This document shows, one piece after another, positions 8,636 to 16,139 of a stretch of 64,000 bases of DNA. Under the pieces are notes generated by a model, which worked only from the letters and a program-made list of their open reading frames with translations, searched no databases and was not told where the DNA came from. Source of the DNA: Amycolatopsis orientalis DSM 43388 (GTDB lineage Bacteria; Actinomycetota; Actinomycetes; Mycobacteriales; Pseudonocardiaceae); the NCBI RefSeq assembly GCF_000411975.1, contig NZ_ASXG01000196.1:62001-126000 (forward strand), given 5' to 3'. Both the position numbers and the translations under genes were made by a program. Every line of letters starts with the position of its first letter. The first letter of the stretch is position 1.

Positions 8636-9213
8636 GCGACCGTCCGGATCTCCGCGGTCGCGAACTGGGCTACTTGTTCGGCGACGGTCGCGAGTTGGGC
8701 GGCGAGTTTCCGATCGGTGACACGGCCGTCGACGGCGAACGGCTGAGCGGCCGAGTCGACCACGACGCCGAGCGGAGTCGGCCAGCCGCGCAGGGCGTGC
8801 ACGGTCGAGCGCAGTGACGTCAACGTCGTGACCCCGGCCTGCGGCCCGTACGCGCTGACGATGCAGCCGACCGCGCGTTCGTGCAGGTAAGGACGGTCGT
8901 CGTCGGCAAGGTCCTGCAGATAGTCCAGGGCGTTTTTGAGCAGTCCGGACAGCCCGCCGTGGTATCCGGGGGTCGAGATCAGCACGCCGTCGGCGCGGCG
9001 GACGGCGTCGAGGAAGGCGGTCGCGGACGGGGAACGGCTCGCGAGATCCGGCTCGTACATGGCGAAGGCCAGGTCTCGGGCGGTGAACAGTTCGGTGCGG
9101 GCCCCGTGTTCGCGCACGTGGTCGAGCGCCGCGCGGAGGGCTCGTTCGGAGGAGGAGTCGGGGCGGACGGTGCCGCCGATGCCGACGATCAGCGGCGGAC
9201 GGTGGGGGTGCAT
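8632..9213 (-). CDS. NAD(P)H-dependent FMN reductase
   Basis: A 193-residue flavodoxin-fold reductase. It opens with PLIVGIGGTVRPDSSSERAL, the phosphate-binding start of the NADPH-dependent FMN reductase family, and has the conserved ISTPGYHGGLSGLLKNALDYL motif (prolyl/Gly turn and dimer helix). Such enzymes supply reduced FMN to partner monooxygenases, here plausibly the LLM protein encoded divergently at 12022. The ATG at 9213 follows from homology; longer in-frame extension upstream has no family similarity. It overlaps the end of the creatininase-family gene by 25 bases and the start of the RibB-like gene by 4 bases, indicating translational coupling. Confidence 0.88.
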   Translation of the reverse strand: MHPHRPPLIVGIGGTVRPDSSSERALRAALDHVREHGARTELFTARDLAFAMYEPDLASRSPSATAFLDAVRRADGVLISTPGYHGGLSGLLKNALDYLQDLADDDRPYLHERAVGCIVSAYGPQAGVTTLTSLRSTVHALRGWPTPLGVVVDSAAQPFAVDGRVTDRKLAAQLATVAEQVAQFATAEIRTVA

Positions 9214-10037
9214 GGCGAACCGGCTTCCTGGGACGAGGGGCTGCTGGGTTGTCGAGTCCGGGCGGAGCCGGGGAAGTCGAAGCGAGCGACTTCGCCGAGC
9301 TGATCGGCCAGGGTGGCGACCATCGCCTTGAACCCGCTCGCGCCCGCCTCGGCGCTGGCCAACGTCGGGTCGCCGAGGTAGCCCTCGGCGCCGAAATCGT
9401 CGGCCAGCCAGCCGAAACTGACGCTGCCGCCGAAGCGGGCGTGCACGTTGTCCGCCATCCGCGCGGGGATCCGCCGTTCCGCCGAAGCGAGGTCGACCAG
9501 ATCGGGGCGCAGGTGCAGCATCAGGGACGTTTCCGCCGCACCGCCGTGGATCCCGAGCCCGTTTTCGCTCGCCGCCCAGGCCGGGTCGTGCTCCTCGGGG
9601 AGGAAAACGTTGACGGCGAAGGTCAGGAGACCGTAGGCCAAGCGAAGATCTCGCAGCGCGGTCTGAATCTCGGACACGTTCCCGCCGTGCCCGTTCACCA
9701 GGACGATCCGGCGGATCCCCGCGGCGGCGACCGAACGTCCGAGGTCGTCGAGCACCGCGGCGAAAGTCGTGGTGGACAAGGAAAGCGTTCCTGCCGCCCA
9801 GGTGTGCTCGACGGACCGGCCGTAGCTGATCGTCGGCAGGAGCCACAGGTCGAGGTCTTCGCCGTGGGCGGCAACGACTTCCTTCGACACTGCTTCGGCG
9901 ACGAGCGCGTCGGTGGCCAGCGGGAGGTGCGGGCCGTGCTGTTCGATGGCGCCGACCGGCAGCACCGCGACCGAGGACGGCCCGCAGGCGGCTTGGACCT
10001 GGGAGGCCCGCAACTCGGCGAAAAACCGCGAGGTCAT
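9189..10037 (-). CDS. Creatininase-family amidohydrolase
   Basis: 282 residues of the creatinine amidohydrolase superfamily. The metal-binding signature VGAIEQHGPHLPLATDALV gives Glu32, His34 and Asp43; NGHGGN follows near residue 115 and HGGAAETS carries another ligand. The superfamily hydrolyses cyclic or linear amides (creatinine, FAPy deformylase, MftE peptidase). ATG at 10037 is preferred to the TTG at 10040 because GGAG stands 8 bases before it. It lies 19 bases downstream of the RidA gene. In this locus it could take the place of the RutB amidohydrolase; the substrate is unknown. Confidence 0.88.
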   Translation of the reverse strand: MTSRFFAELRASQVQAACGPSSVAVLPVGAIEQHGPHLPLATDALVAEAVSKEVVAAHGEDLDLWLLPTISYGRSVEHTWAAGTLSLSTTTFAAVLDDLGRSVAAAGIRRIVLVNGHGGNVSEIQTALRDLRLAYGLLTFAVNVFLPEEHDPAWAASENGLGIHGGAAETSLMLHLRPDLVDLASAERRIPARMADNVHARFGGSVSFGWLADDFGAEGYLGDPTLASAEAGASGFKAMVATLADQLGEVARFDFPGSARTRQPSSPSSQEAGSPCTPTVRR

Positions 10038-10056
10038 CAAGAATTCTCCTTCCGGT

Positions 10057-10464
10057 TCAGGAACCGAGACAGGCGACGACCCGGATCTCGACCCGCATCT
10101 CGGGGGTGGCCAGCGGGGGATAGATCAGCAGGGACGCGTACGAACGCTCGGCCAGCAGCTTCGGCGCGTGCTGGGCCAGCCAGTCGTCGCGCACCCGCAT
10201 GTACTCCGCGCGGTCGGCCGGATCGGCGAGGAACTGGTCGAATTGCACGACGTCCTCGAACTCGGCGCCCGCGTCGGCGAGCAGCCGGCGCACTCGGTCG
10301 AGCGTGACCAGGGTCTGCGCGGCGACGCCGCGGGCGGGCCGGCCGTGTTCGTCGGTCACGCCGTCGATTCCGCTGAGGAAGACGAAGCCGCCGGCCGCGG
10401 CTCCTCTGCCCCAGGGCTGGACCGTGGCGCCGTATTTCAACGGGCCAAGCGCTTGCTTCGTCAC
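10057..10464 (-). CDS. RidA/YjgF/UK114-family protein
   Basis: A 135-residue RidA-fold protein. Visible are the N-terminal substrate strand region YGATVQPWGRG, FVFLSGIDGVTDEHG, DVVQFDQFLAD and the C-terminal PEMRVEIRVVA with the conserved Arg that binds the substrate carboxylate in RidA. Members hydrolyse reactive enamine/imine or aminoacrylate intermediates, as RutC does in pyrimidine breakdown. The GTG start at 10464 overlaps the permease stop (GTGA, 10461-10464). It is the second cistron of the catabolic operon. Confidence 0.88.
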   Translation of the reverse strand: MTKQALGPLKYGATVQPWGRGAAAGGFVFLSGIDGVTDEHGRPARGVAAQTLVTLDRVRRLLADAGAEFEDVVQFDQFLADPADRAEYMRVRDDWLAQHAPKLLAERSYASLLIYPPLATPEMRVEIRVVACLGS

Positions 10465-11828
10465 ACGTCGGCCTTTCGGTAGCGTCGGATGAGGTAGTAG
10501 GCCAGGGCGGCGACCGCGCCCGCGACCCACGGGGTGAGGTCGCCGAACTGCGGGAAGCGGGCGGCGAACGCGCCGGTGTAGAGGCTTTGGTCCATAAACG
10601 GGACGGAGACCGCGATCGCGATCACGAACGCCGCGAGTCCGGGGCGGAACCGCCGGGCGCGGTCGAAATACCGCCGCGGGTCGATCTCCTCGCGGCCGAA
10701 GACCACGGCGTCCACGACGACGATCCCGAGCCACGGGCCGATCCAGTACCCCATCAGGAAGAGGAAATTCTGGAAGGTGCCGAAGACGGATCCGGCGTTG
10801 TGCCCGGCGACGAAGCCGACCGCGGTGCCCAGGACGCCGATGATGACCGCGGAGATCCAGCGGCGCACCTTGGCGCCGACCATCAGCAGGCCCAGCGAGG
10901 CCGTGTAGATGTCCAGCACGCTGCCGGAAATCGAGGCCGCCAGCAGCGCGACCAGGATCACCGCGGCCAGGCCGGCCGGGATCAGCTTCGCCACCAGGTC
11001 GGTCGGACTGTCCACAGTGATCACGGTGCCGATCGCGGCCCCGACGACCGCCATCCACAGCCCGGCCAGCGAGGCGCCGGAGAACGCCGCGAACAGCACG
11101 CGCCGCCGGGAGGTGCCGCGCGGCAGGTAGCGGGTGTAGTCCGAACCGCCGATCGACCAGCCGAACGTTCTGGTCGAAGCCAGCGCGACGGTGGTCAGCA
11201 TGCCTCCGGCGACCCCGCCCGCGCCGCGGTGCAGGACGTCGCCGGACGCGGCGAGATCGCCTTTCGCCAGGCCGTACCAGGTGAGGATCAGGAACAGCAC
11301 GGACGCGACGATCGCGAGGAAGCGTTCGGCCTGGTGCACCAGGTCGTGTCCGACGATCGCGATGACGATCTGCACCGCCGCCACCGCGACGAGCGAAGGC
11401 AGGAACGGCAGTCCGAACAGCTCGCGGACGATGTACGCGCCGAGCACGGTGTTCACCGCGAAGTAGCCGAGGCCGGTCAAGCAGAGGAGAAGCACCGGCA
11501 GGAAATTTCCGTAGTAGCCGAACGGAATCCGCGATTGGATCATCTGCGGCACGCCGGCTCGCGGCCCCATCGAAGCGGCGAAGCCCAGCAGCACGCTGCC
11601 GATCAGGATGCCGATGGCCAGGGAGAGGACGGCCGCGCCGAAGCCGAGGCCGAGGAACGCGGTGGGGATGGCGCCGACCGCGAGCGCCGAGTACTGCAGA
11701 TTTCCCGCGAACCACAGGGAAAACGCGGAGCGCGGCGAACCGTGGCGCTGGTCGTCGGGAATCCTTTCGATGCCGTGGTGCTCGACGGATACGGCGGGTG
11801 GGCGGACTGCGTGGGCGTCTTTGACCAT
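10461..11828 (-). CDS. NCS1-family permease (cytosine/purine/hydantoin type)
   Basis: 455 residues with about 12 hydrophobic helices. It has the NCS1 hallmarks: ERIPDDQRHGSP before helix 1, WFAGNLQYSALAVG in helix 1, GFAASMGPRAGVPQMIQSR after helix 2, and SIGGSDYTRYLP around the middle. NCS1 carriers import nucleobases, hydantoins, allantoin, thiamine or pyridoxine with H+ or Na+. The ATG is preceded by GGAGG at 6-7 bases. It is the first gene of the leftward operon and diverges from the LLM gene at 12022 across a promoter with repeated sites. It corresponds in position and role to RutG. Confidence 0.9.
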   Translation of the reverse strand: MVKDAHAVRPPAVSVEHHGIERIPDDQRHGSPRSAFSLWFAGNLQYSALAVGAIPTAFLGLGFGAAVLSLAIGILIGSVLLGFAASMGPRAGVPQMIQSRIPFGYYGNFLPVLLLCLTGLGYFAVNTVLGAYIVRELFGLPFLPSLVAVAAVQIVIAIVGHDLVHQAERFLAIVASVLFLILTWYGLAKGDLAASGDVLHRGAGGVAGGMLTTVALASTRTFGWSIGGSDYTRYLPRGTSRRRVLFAAFSGASLAGLWMAVVGAAIGTVITVDSPTDLVAKLIPAGLAAVILVALLAASISGSVLDIYTASLGLLMVGAKVRRWISAVIIGVLGTAVGFVAGHNAGSVFGTFQNFLFLMGYWIGPWLGIVVVDAVVFGREEIDPRRYFDRARRFRPGLAAFVIAIAVSVPFMDQSLYTGAFAARFPQFGDLTPWVAGAVAALAYYLIRRYRKADV

Positions 11829-11860
11829 CTGTCCTCCAGCGGAAGAGCCCCCTGCGGCGG

Positions 11861-11880
11861 AGTGTTGATATAGGTAACAC
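11861..11880. promoter_or_regulatory. Operator copy 1 (GTGTT-N9-AACAC)
   Basis: AGTGTTGATATAGGTAACAC contains a perfect 5-bp inverted repeat with a 9-base spacer. A near copy lies exactly 100 bases away at 11961. It sits just downstream of the likely start of the permease transcript, where bound protein would repress. Confidence 0.6.
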
Positions 11881-11913
11881 GGCTGGCACAGCCTGCGCTG
11901 CGCTGTCCGGAGA

Positions 11914-11940
11914 TGTCAAGAGGGTGTTGAGGTCTTGACA
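11914..11940. promoter_or_regulatory. Back-to-back -35 elements in a perfect inverted repeat
   Basis: TGTCAAGA (11914-11921) and TCTTGACA (11933-11940) form an 8-bp perfect inverted repeat with 11 bases between. Each arm contains a consensus -35 hexamer TTGACA facing outward, one towards the permease operon and one towards the LLM gene. The right-hand one has CACAGT (11958-11963) as a -10 with a 17-base spacer; the left-hand one has only a weak CAGGCT. Confidence 0.55.
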
Positions 11941-11960
11941 CTCTGCAGGTCGCGCCGCAC

Positions 11961-11980
11961 AGTGTTGATATTACTTACAT
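11961..11980. promoter_or_regulatory. Operator copy 2
   Basis: AGTGTTGATATTACTTACAT repeats the first 11 bases of the site at 11861 exactly. The right half-site is degenerate (TACAT for AACAC). It covers the expected start of the LLM transcript. The two copies flank the paired -35 elements. Confidence 0.55.
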
Positions 11981-12021
11981 TTGCTGGCGACCCGGCCGAG
12001 CCCGGGCGGGATGGAGGCGCT

Positions 12022-13188
12022 GTGCGGCACGGAGTGTTTTTCTTCGGCTCGGTCGAGATGCCGGACGTGCTGGCCGGGAACCCGGTGCCGGCCGCGCGGC
12101 GCCGGGCCACTCGCGAGCAGGTGTGGCACGCGCACGAGCGGCTGGTCGAGATGGGCGTGGTGGCAGAGGAGCTGGGATACGACAGCTATTGGCTGGCCGA
12201 GCACCATTTCCAGCACGAGGGCTACGAGGTCGTGCCCAACGCGATGATGCTGGAAGCGCATCTGGCCGCGCGGACTTCGCGGATCCGGCTGGGGTCGATG
12301 TTCAGCATCGTCCCGCAGTGGAATCCGCTTCGGTTGGCCGAGGATTTCAGCAGCCTGCTCAATCTCTCCGGCGGACGCGCGGTGCTCGGCGTCGGCCGGG
12401 GCACGGTGTCGCGCGAACTGCGCAGCCTCACCGCGCACCAAGCGGACATCGGCGTGCTGTCGTCCGCTGAGGAACGCAAGGTCATCGACGCGCACAACCG
12501 CGAGGTCTTCGCCGAGTACATGGACATCGTGCGCACGGCGTTGAATCAGGAAACTTTCTCCTACAACGGGAAGTTCTTCGAACTGCCGCCACCGGACAAC
12601 CGCGACCCCGAGCACGATGCCGACACGCTGACGCTGGTGCCGGGTCCGTTGCATCCGGTCGAGATCTGGCAGGCCGTCACGAGTCCGCCCACTTTGGACT
12701 ACGCGGCCGAGGTCGGGCACGGCTGTGTCTGGTGGAACCAGTACCACGGATACATCCGCCAGCAGTGGGAACGCTACGCCGAACTGTACGACCAGCGCCA
12801 CGGCGTCCGGTTGGCTCCGGGGCAGAACCGTATTCTCGTGCTGCCGGTGCATATCGCCGACACGCACGAAGAGGCTTGGCGCACCGGGCGGATCGGGCAC
12901 GACGAGTTCTGGAACCTGCTCGCGCCGTTCGGCTGGAGCAGCGGTTACCGAGGCGACGACGGCAACCGCGCGCCGGCCGGGCTGGTGCCGACCCTGGAGC
13001 AGTCCACGCAGCAGAAGTGCTGGGCGGTCGGCACGCCGGAAGAGGTCGCCGAGATCGTGCAGCACCACAAGGACACGCTCGGACTGGAACAGCTCGTGGT
13101 GTTCCCGCATTTCCCCGGGCACACCTACGACATGGCCGCCGAGCAGATGCGGCGGTTCGCCGAGCAGGTCGTGCCGCTGCTGCGCTGA
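12022..13188 (+). CDS. LLM-class flavin-dependent monooxygenase
   Basis: 388 residues, luciferase-like. It has AEELGYDSYWLAEHHFQHEG (the EHH segment is typical of bacterial luciferase relatives), TSRIRLGSMFSIVPQWNPLR, GRAVLGVGRGTVSREL and a C-terminal WAVGTPEEVAEIVQHHKD region. Known relatives use FMNH2 and O2. The GTG at 12022 is chosen because GGAGG (12013-12017) precedes it and the family strand HGVFFFGS follows; translating from further upstream would run through the operator at 11961. It is divergent from the permease/RidA/creatininase/FMN reductase operon, whose reductase is a natural partner. By position it is the RutA counterpart, though it is not an obvious RutA orthologue. Confidence 0.85.
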   Translation: MRHGVFFFGSVEMPDVLAGNPVPAARRRATREQVWHAHERLVEMGVVAEELGYDSYWLAEHHFQHEGYEVVPNAMMLEAHLAARTSRIRLGSMFSIVPQWNPLRLAEDFSSLLNLSGGRAVLGVGRGTVSRELRSLTAHQADIGVLSSAEERKVIDAHNREVFAEYMDIVRTALNQETFSYNGKFFELPPPDNRDPEHDADTLTLVPGPLHPVEIWQAVTSPPTLDYAAEVGHGCVWWNQYHGYIRQQWERYAELYDQRHGVRLAPGQNRILVLPVHIADTHEEAWRTGRIGHDEFWNLLAPFGWSSGYRGDDGNRAPAGLVPTLEQSTQQKCWAVGTPEEVAEIVQHHKDTLGLEQLVVFPHFPGHTYDMAAEQMRRFAEQVVPLLR

Positions 13189-13214
13189 GCTGCTTCCGGG
13201 CCGCGCGGCTGCCT

Positions 13215-13230
13215 CGGGCCGCGCGGCCCG
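13215..13230. terminator. Palindrome between convergent genes
   Basis: CGGGCCGCGCGGCCCG is a perfect 16-base palindrome in the 45-base gap between the convergent LLM and XRE genes. A partial direct copy (GGGCCGCGCGGC) starts at 13198. The two GC-rich arms could form a bidirectional terminator. Confidence 0.4.
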
Positions 13231-13233
13231 CCG

Positions 13234-13818
13234 TCATTCTCCGGCGTTGATCAGCAGGACCCGGACGGGTTCGTCGCCCAGCCGGCGCCAGCGATGCGGC
13301 CGCGACCCCGGATAGGTCGCCACGTCGGCCTCGCCCAGCTGCTCGCGCCGCCCGTCGGCGAAATCCAGCTCGATCCGCCCGGTCACGACGTACAGCATCT
13401 CCTGCCCGACGTGCTCGAAATACTCGCCGAACTCCGCCGGGCCGCCGGTGTATTCGATGGGCTGCACCGGAAAACCGGCCCGCGACAGCGCCCGCGCGGT
13501 GGAACCGGTCGGGATTTCCGCACCGGGCATCACCATTCCCTCGTCGGCGCGCAGCAATCCGACGCCCTGCTCCGCGGGCCCGGCGAGCAGCGCCGACACG
13601 GTGGTGTCCAGCGCGAACGCGATCCGCTGCAGGGTGGCGACGCTCGCGGCGGCCAGCCCGCGCTCGAACTGGCTGAGAAACGCGTGCGACAGGCGGGAAA
13701 CCTCGCCGACCTGCTTCAGCGTGAGCCCGCGCCCGCGGCGGAGTTCGCGCACCCGTGCCCCGAGTATTCGCGCCGGGTCCGGAGCGGATCCGGAATCGGG
13801 GGAGGGAGGGGTTCGCAT
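13234..13818 (-). CDS. XRE-family regulator with C-terminal cupin
   Basis: 194 residues. The N-terminal helix-turn-helix (about 20-75) reads GARVRELRRGRGLTLKQVGEVS then LSQFERGLAAASVATLQRIA. The C-terminal cupin (about 110-190) includes HVGQEMLYVVTGRIELDF and YPGSRPHRWRR. This architecture senses a small molecule in the cupin. ATG 13818 is preferred over longer starts: a -10 hexamer TATACT ends 7 bases before it, so the mRNA would be leaderless and upstream codons would not be transcribed. It is convergent with the LLM gene and is the nearest candidate regulator for the 11861/11961 operators; that link is inference. Confidence 0.85.
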   Translation of the reverse strand: MRTPPSPDSGSAPDPARILGARVRELRRGRGLTLKQVGEVSRLSHAFLSQFERGLAAASVATLQRIAFALDTTVSALLAGPAEQGVGLLRADEGMVMPGAEIPTGSTARALSRAGFPVQPIEYTGGPAEFGEYFEHVGQEMLYVVTGRIELDFADGRREQLGEADVATYPGSRPHRWRRLGDEPVRVLLINAGE

Positions 13819-13926
13819 TGGCCCGAGTATACCGGAGCGGGGCGTTCCGAAGTGGACTCCGCGGGGAAACGCGGCGACGCGCAAGGGAAAGTCTTCGGGA
13901 GCCGCTCCCGATGCGGAGCCGCGAGT

Positions 13927-14397
13927 TCACCAGCAGGCGCCGGAATGGATGCGGCCGCTTCGGTAGACGCGTTCGAAAGCCTTGATCGAACTGCAGAAGC
14001 CGTCGAGAACGTCGGTGTTGACGGCGTCTTCGACGCTCGCGCCGTCCTGCAGCGCGGTCCAAACACCTGGGGCGAGCTGGACGGCTCGAGTAGTGCCTTG
14101 CATCTGGAACCAATTGCGCACCTGATCAGGCAGTGAGGAGACCTTCACGACCTTGGGGTAGCCCGCCGGGAACGGCGCGGCGGGGAGTGTGGTGGTCAGC
14201 GCTTCGGCAGTGGTCGGGAAAGCCGTCGGGTCCGACGGCGGGCTGGCGGTCGACGGGGTGCTGGACGCCGTCGCGGACGAGGGAGGCGGGCTGGCCGAAC
14301 TCGTTGTTTGGCCGGCGGGGCTGGTGCACGCGGCGCTGGCCAGAGCGACGAGCGCGGTGAGGAGGAGGCGCTTGCCGGGTCGTTTTCGCGGTGTCAT
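13927..14397 (-). CDS. Small lipoprotein, function unknown
   Basis: 156 residues with a type II signal: MTPRKRPGKR, a hydrophobic stretch LLLTALVALA and the lipobox LASAAC with the acylated Cys at 24. A Ser/Thr/Pro-rich linker follows to about residue 65. The C-terminal ~90 residues carry FPAGYPKVVKVSSLPDQVRN, APGVWTALQDGASVEDAV and two further Cys that may form a disulfide. It would be anchored on the outer face of the membrane. I do not recognise the C-terminal domain. It is separated from neighbours on both sides and appears monocistronic. Confidence 0.75.
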   Translation of the reverse strand: MTPRKRPGKRLLLTALVALASAACTSPAGQTTSSASPPPSSATASSTPSTASPPSDPTAFPTTAEALTTTLPAAPFPAGYPKVVKVSSLPDQVRNWFQMQGTTRAVQLAPGVWTALQDGASVEDAVNTDVLDGFCSSIKAFERVYRSGRIHSGACW

Positions 14398-14499
14398 CGC
14401 GGGTCAGCCTCCTCGGCCGTCCAGAGGCGGATCGGCCGTTCGCTGAGCGCCCGACCGGTCCAGGTAGTGCCCATCGGGTCGGCGGAGGCGAGCTGGTTG

Positions 14500-14823
14500 T
14501 TACTCGATCGGCGAAGCTCGTCGCCGAAAAGTGACCCTGGAACGTCGGCCCGAACCGCTCGGTCTCGCGGAGCGGTTCCCCGGCCGGGGCAGCACCGCCG
14601 CGTCGAACGAGACCCGGGCGATGAGCCCGGCCGCGACGCGCAGCCCACCCACGCGGGGGAGCGGTTCAGTGCGGCGAATTTTCCCCAGGCTTTTCTTCGT
14701 CACGTTACGCAATACGTGCGAGCGGCTTTTCGGCAACGCTCCGCCGAAGGGTCGGCCGGGGATCACCGAACCGCTCAAGCCCTTCGCGATCGTCGTGGTC
14801 AGCGTCGCGGAATCCCTCAACAC
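14500..14823 (-). CDS. Doubtful hypothetical protein
   Basis: An open frame of 107 codons from a GTG at 14823 to the stop at 14500. The frame stays open upstream with plausible protein sequence (SKKDVSAAIPGILQELLDEV around 14830-14885) and high third-position GC, but offers no start codon there. It may be a decayed or N-terminally broken gene. No family recognised. The stretch 14824-15093 otherwise holds nothing I can support except the hairpin at 15043. Confidence 0.3.
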   Translation of the reverse strand: MLRDSATLTTTIAKGLSGSVIPGRPFGGALPKSRSHVLRNVTKKSLGKIRRTEPLPRVGGLRVAAGLIARVSFDAAVLPRPGNRSARPSGSGRRSRVTFRRRASPIE

Positions 14824-15042
14824 CGGGACTTCGTCCAGCAGTTCCTGGAGAATGCCGGGGATCGCCGCGCTGACGTCTTTCTTGCTCTGTATTCCACCTT
14901 GCTGGTAATGCTGTTCATGAACCGCCGCATCAACGGTTCGGCGAGGTCGCCCCGAGTTCGCTGCACTCGTGCTCGACCCGGGCCGCCGCGGCGGAGCGTC
15001 GCTTCCGCTGGGGGATTCGCGCCGGGACTGGCCGGAAAGCGA

Positions 15043-15080
15043 AACGCGGGACCCCGCCCTGGTGGCAGAGGCCCCGCGTT
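15043..15080 (-). terminator. Hairpin after csbD-like gene
   Basis: AACGCGGG (15043-15050) and CCCGCGTT (15073-15080) flank a smaller GC-rich inner hairpin. It lies 14 bases beyond the stop of the leftward CsbD-like gene. Confidence 0.5.
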
Positions 15081-15093
15081 CCAGAGGAGAAAG

Positions 15094-15303
15094 TCAGTCT
15101 TTCTTCAACGCGTTCTTGACTTTGCCGGCGGCGTCGCCGAGCGCGTCTTTCACGTTTTCGGCGGCTTCCTTGATGCCGGCCTTCGCCTGGTCGGCTTTGC
15201 CTTCGTTCTCCAGCTTCTGGTCGCCGGTCAGCGAACCGGCGGCTTCCTTGGCCTTGCCGCCGAAGTCGTCTGCTTTGGCGCCGATCTTGTCGCCCATCGA
15301 CAC
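15094..15303 (-). CDS. CsbD-family stress protein
   Basis: 69 residues, Lys/Ala/Gly-rich and soluble, with the family pattern of repeated K-A-E helices: GDKIGAKADDFGGKAKEAAG then ENEGKADQAKAGIKEAAENV. CsbD-like proteins are small, probably disordered or helical general-stress proteins of unknown mechanism. The GTG at 15303 is favoured because GGAGG stands 6 bases before it; ATG two codons later is possible. It diverges from the Asp23 operon at 15487, another stress-linked locus. Confidence 0.88.
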   Translation of the reverse strand: MSMGDKIGAKADDFGGKAKEAAGSLTGDQKLENEGKADQAKAGIKEAAENVKDALGDAAGKVKNALKKD

Positions 15304-15486
15304 GGGTTTCCTCCTTCATTGCCGAACAACGAACGCGGGAATGCGTCAGAGTGAACGACAATGCGGATCCCGAAACGTCACTCACCCGATGATGTGATCG
15401 TCGCCACTCGTTCGGGGCGTGAGTTTTGCGTGGCGGCGGAGTCGAACCGATGAACACAGCAACGGGAACCGACTGGAGGAGAACCG

Positions 15487-15948
15487 ATGGCTTCGACGAC
15501 TGACCCGGCGGCCAAGTCCCAGGACATGGAGAAGGTCAACGCGGGTCCGCTGACCAGCTCGCAGGGGACGACCACCGTCGCGGACGTGGTGGTGCAGAAG
15601 ATCGCCGGGCTGGCGACGCGGGAGATCCCGGGCGTGTACGACCTGGGCGGGGGCGCGGCGCGGGCGTTTTCGGCGCTGCGGGAGCGGATCCCGGGCGCGA
15701 CGGCGTCGGCCGGACAGGGCGTTTCGGTCGAGGTGGGGGAGAAGCAGGCCGCGGTGGACCTGCAGATCGTGGTCGAGTACGGGGTGTCGATCGCGGACGT
15801 GGCGCGTTCGATCCGGCGGAATGTGATCAGCGCGGTCGAGGGGATGACCGGGCTGGAGGTCGTCGAGGTGAACATCAATGTCGGCGACTTGCACCTGCCG
15901 TCGGACGAGGAGGAGGACGGCTCGGGCGACAGCGGCCGGGTGCAGTGA
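15487..15948 (+). CDS. Asp23/Gls24-family envelope stress protein
   Basis: 153 residues. The Asp23 core (about 28-135) includes TTTVADVVVQKIAGLATREI, GVYDLGGGAARAFSAL, VGEKQAAVDLQIVVEYG and GLEVVEVNINVGDLHLP, followed by an acidic tail. In Staphylococcus, Asp23 is a membrane-proximal protein anchored by AmaP; here AmaP and two further Asp23-type proteins lie in the same operon. GGAGG is well placed before the ATG. It is first of seven tightly overlapping cistrons (15487-18112). Confidence 0.9.
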   Translation: MASTTDPAAKSQDMEKVNAGPLTSSQGTTTVADVVVQKIAGLATREIPGVYDLGGGAARAFSALRERIPGATASAGQGVSVEVGEKQAAVDLQIVVEYGVSIADVARSIRRNVISAVEGMTGLEVVEVNINVGDLHLPSDEEEDGSGDSGRVQ

Positions 15949-16139
15949 GCGCGCTCGCGGCGCGGCCGCCGGCAGCGGCGGCCGCGCCCGGCGCACCGGG
16001 TGACCGGGTCGTGTGTGCGGTGAACTCGCTGGTCGGGGCCAGCCGGATCGTCGCTGCGGGGCAGCGGTTGCCGGTAGTGGCGGCCGCGTCCGGCGGGCGG
16101 GGCGGTCGTGTCGTGCGGCGATGGGCGGGGGTGCGATGA
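15945..16139 (+). CDS. Small Ala/Gly/Arg-rich protein linked by overlaps on both sides
   Basis: 64 codons starting at a GTG that overlaps the Asp23 stop (GTGA, 15945-15948) and ending in an ATGA overlap with the next gene (16136-16139). The product is Ala/Val/Arg-rich (DRVVCAVNSLVGASRIVAAG in the middle) with no recognised domain. The double overlap argues that ribosomes pass through it, but high GC alone can keep such a frame open. It may equally be non-coding spacer. Low to moderate confidence. Confidence 0.4.
   Translation: MSALAARPPAAAAAPGAPGDRVVCAVNSLVGASRIVAAGQRLPVVAAASGGRGGRVVRRWAGVR

Noticed and set aside
8632-9846. 404-codon reading of the FMN reductase frame
   Set aside because: The first ~210 codons are antisense-like sequence over the creatininase gene; family similarity starts only at the ATG at 9213.
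10587-11873. 428-codon plus-strand frame opposite the NCS1 permease
   Set aside because: The composition is Arg/Asp/Gln-rich, it has no motif, and it is exactly antisense to a 12-helix permease.
11861-11980. The AGTGTTGATAT direct repeats as ends of a mobile element
   Set aside because: Only 100 bases lie between them and no transposase is near; their symmetric place around the divergent promoters fits operators better.
11935-12021. N-terminal extension of the LLM monooxygenase from 11935
   Set aside because: It would be translated from sequence containing the -35 box and operator; the GTG at 12022 has a ribosome site and matches the family start.
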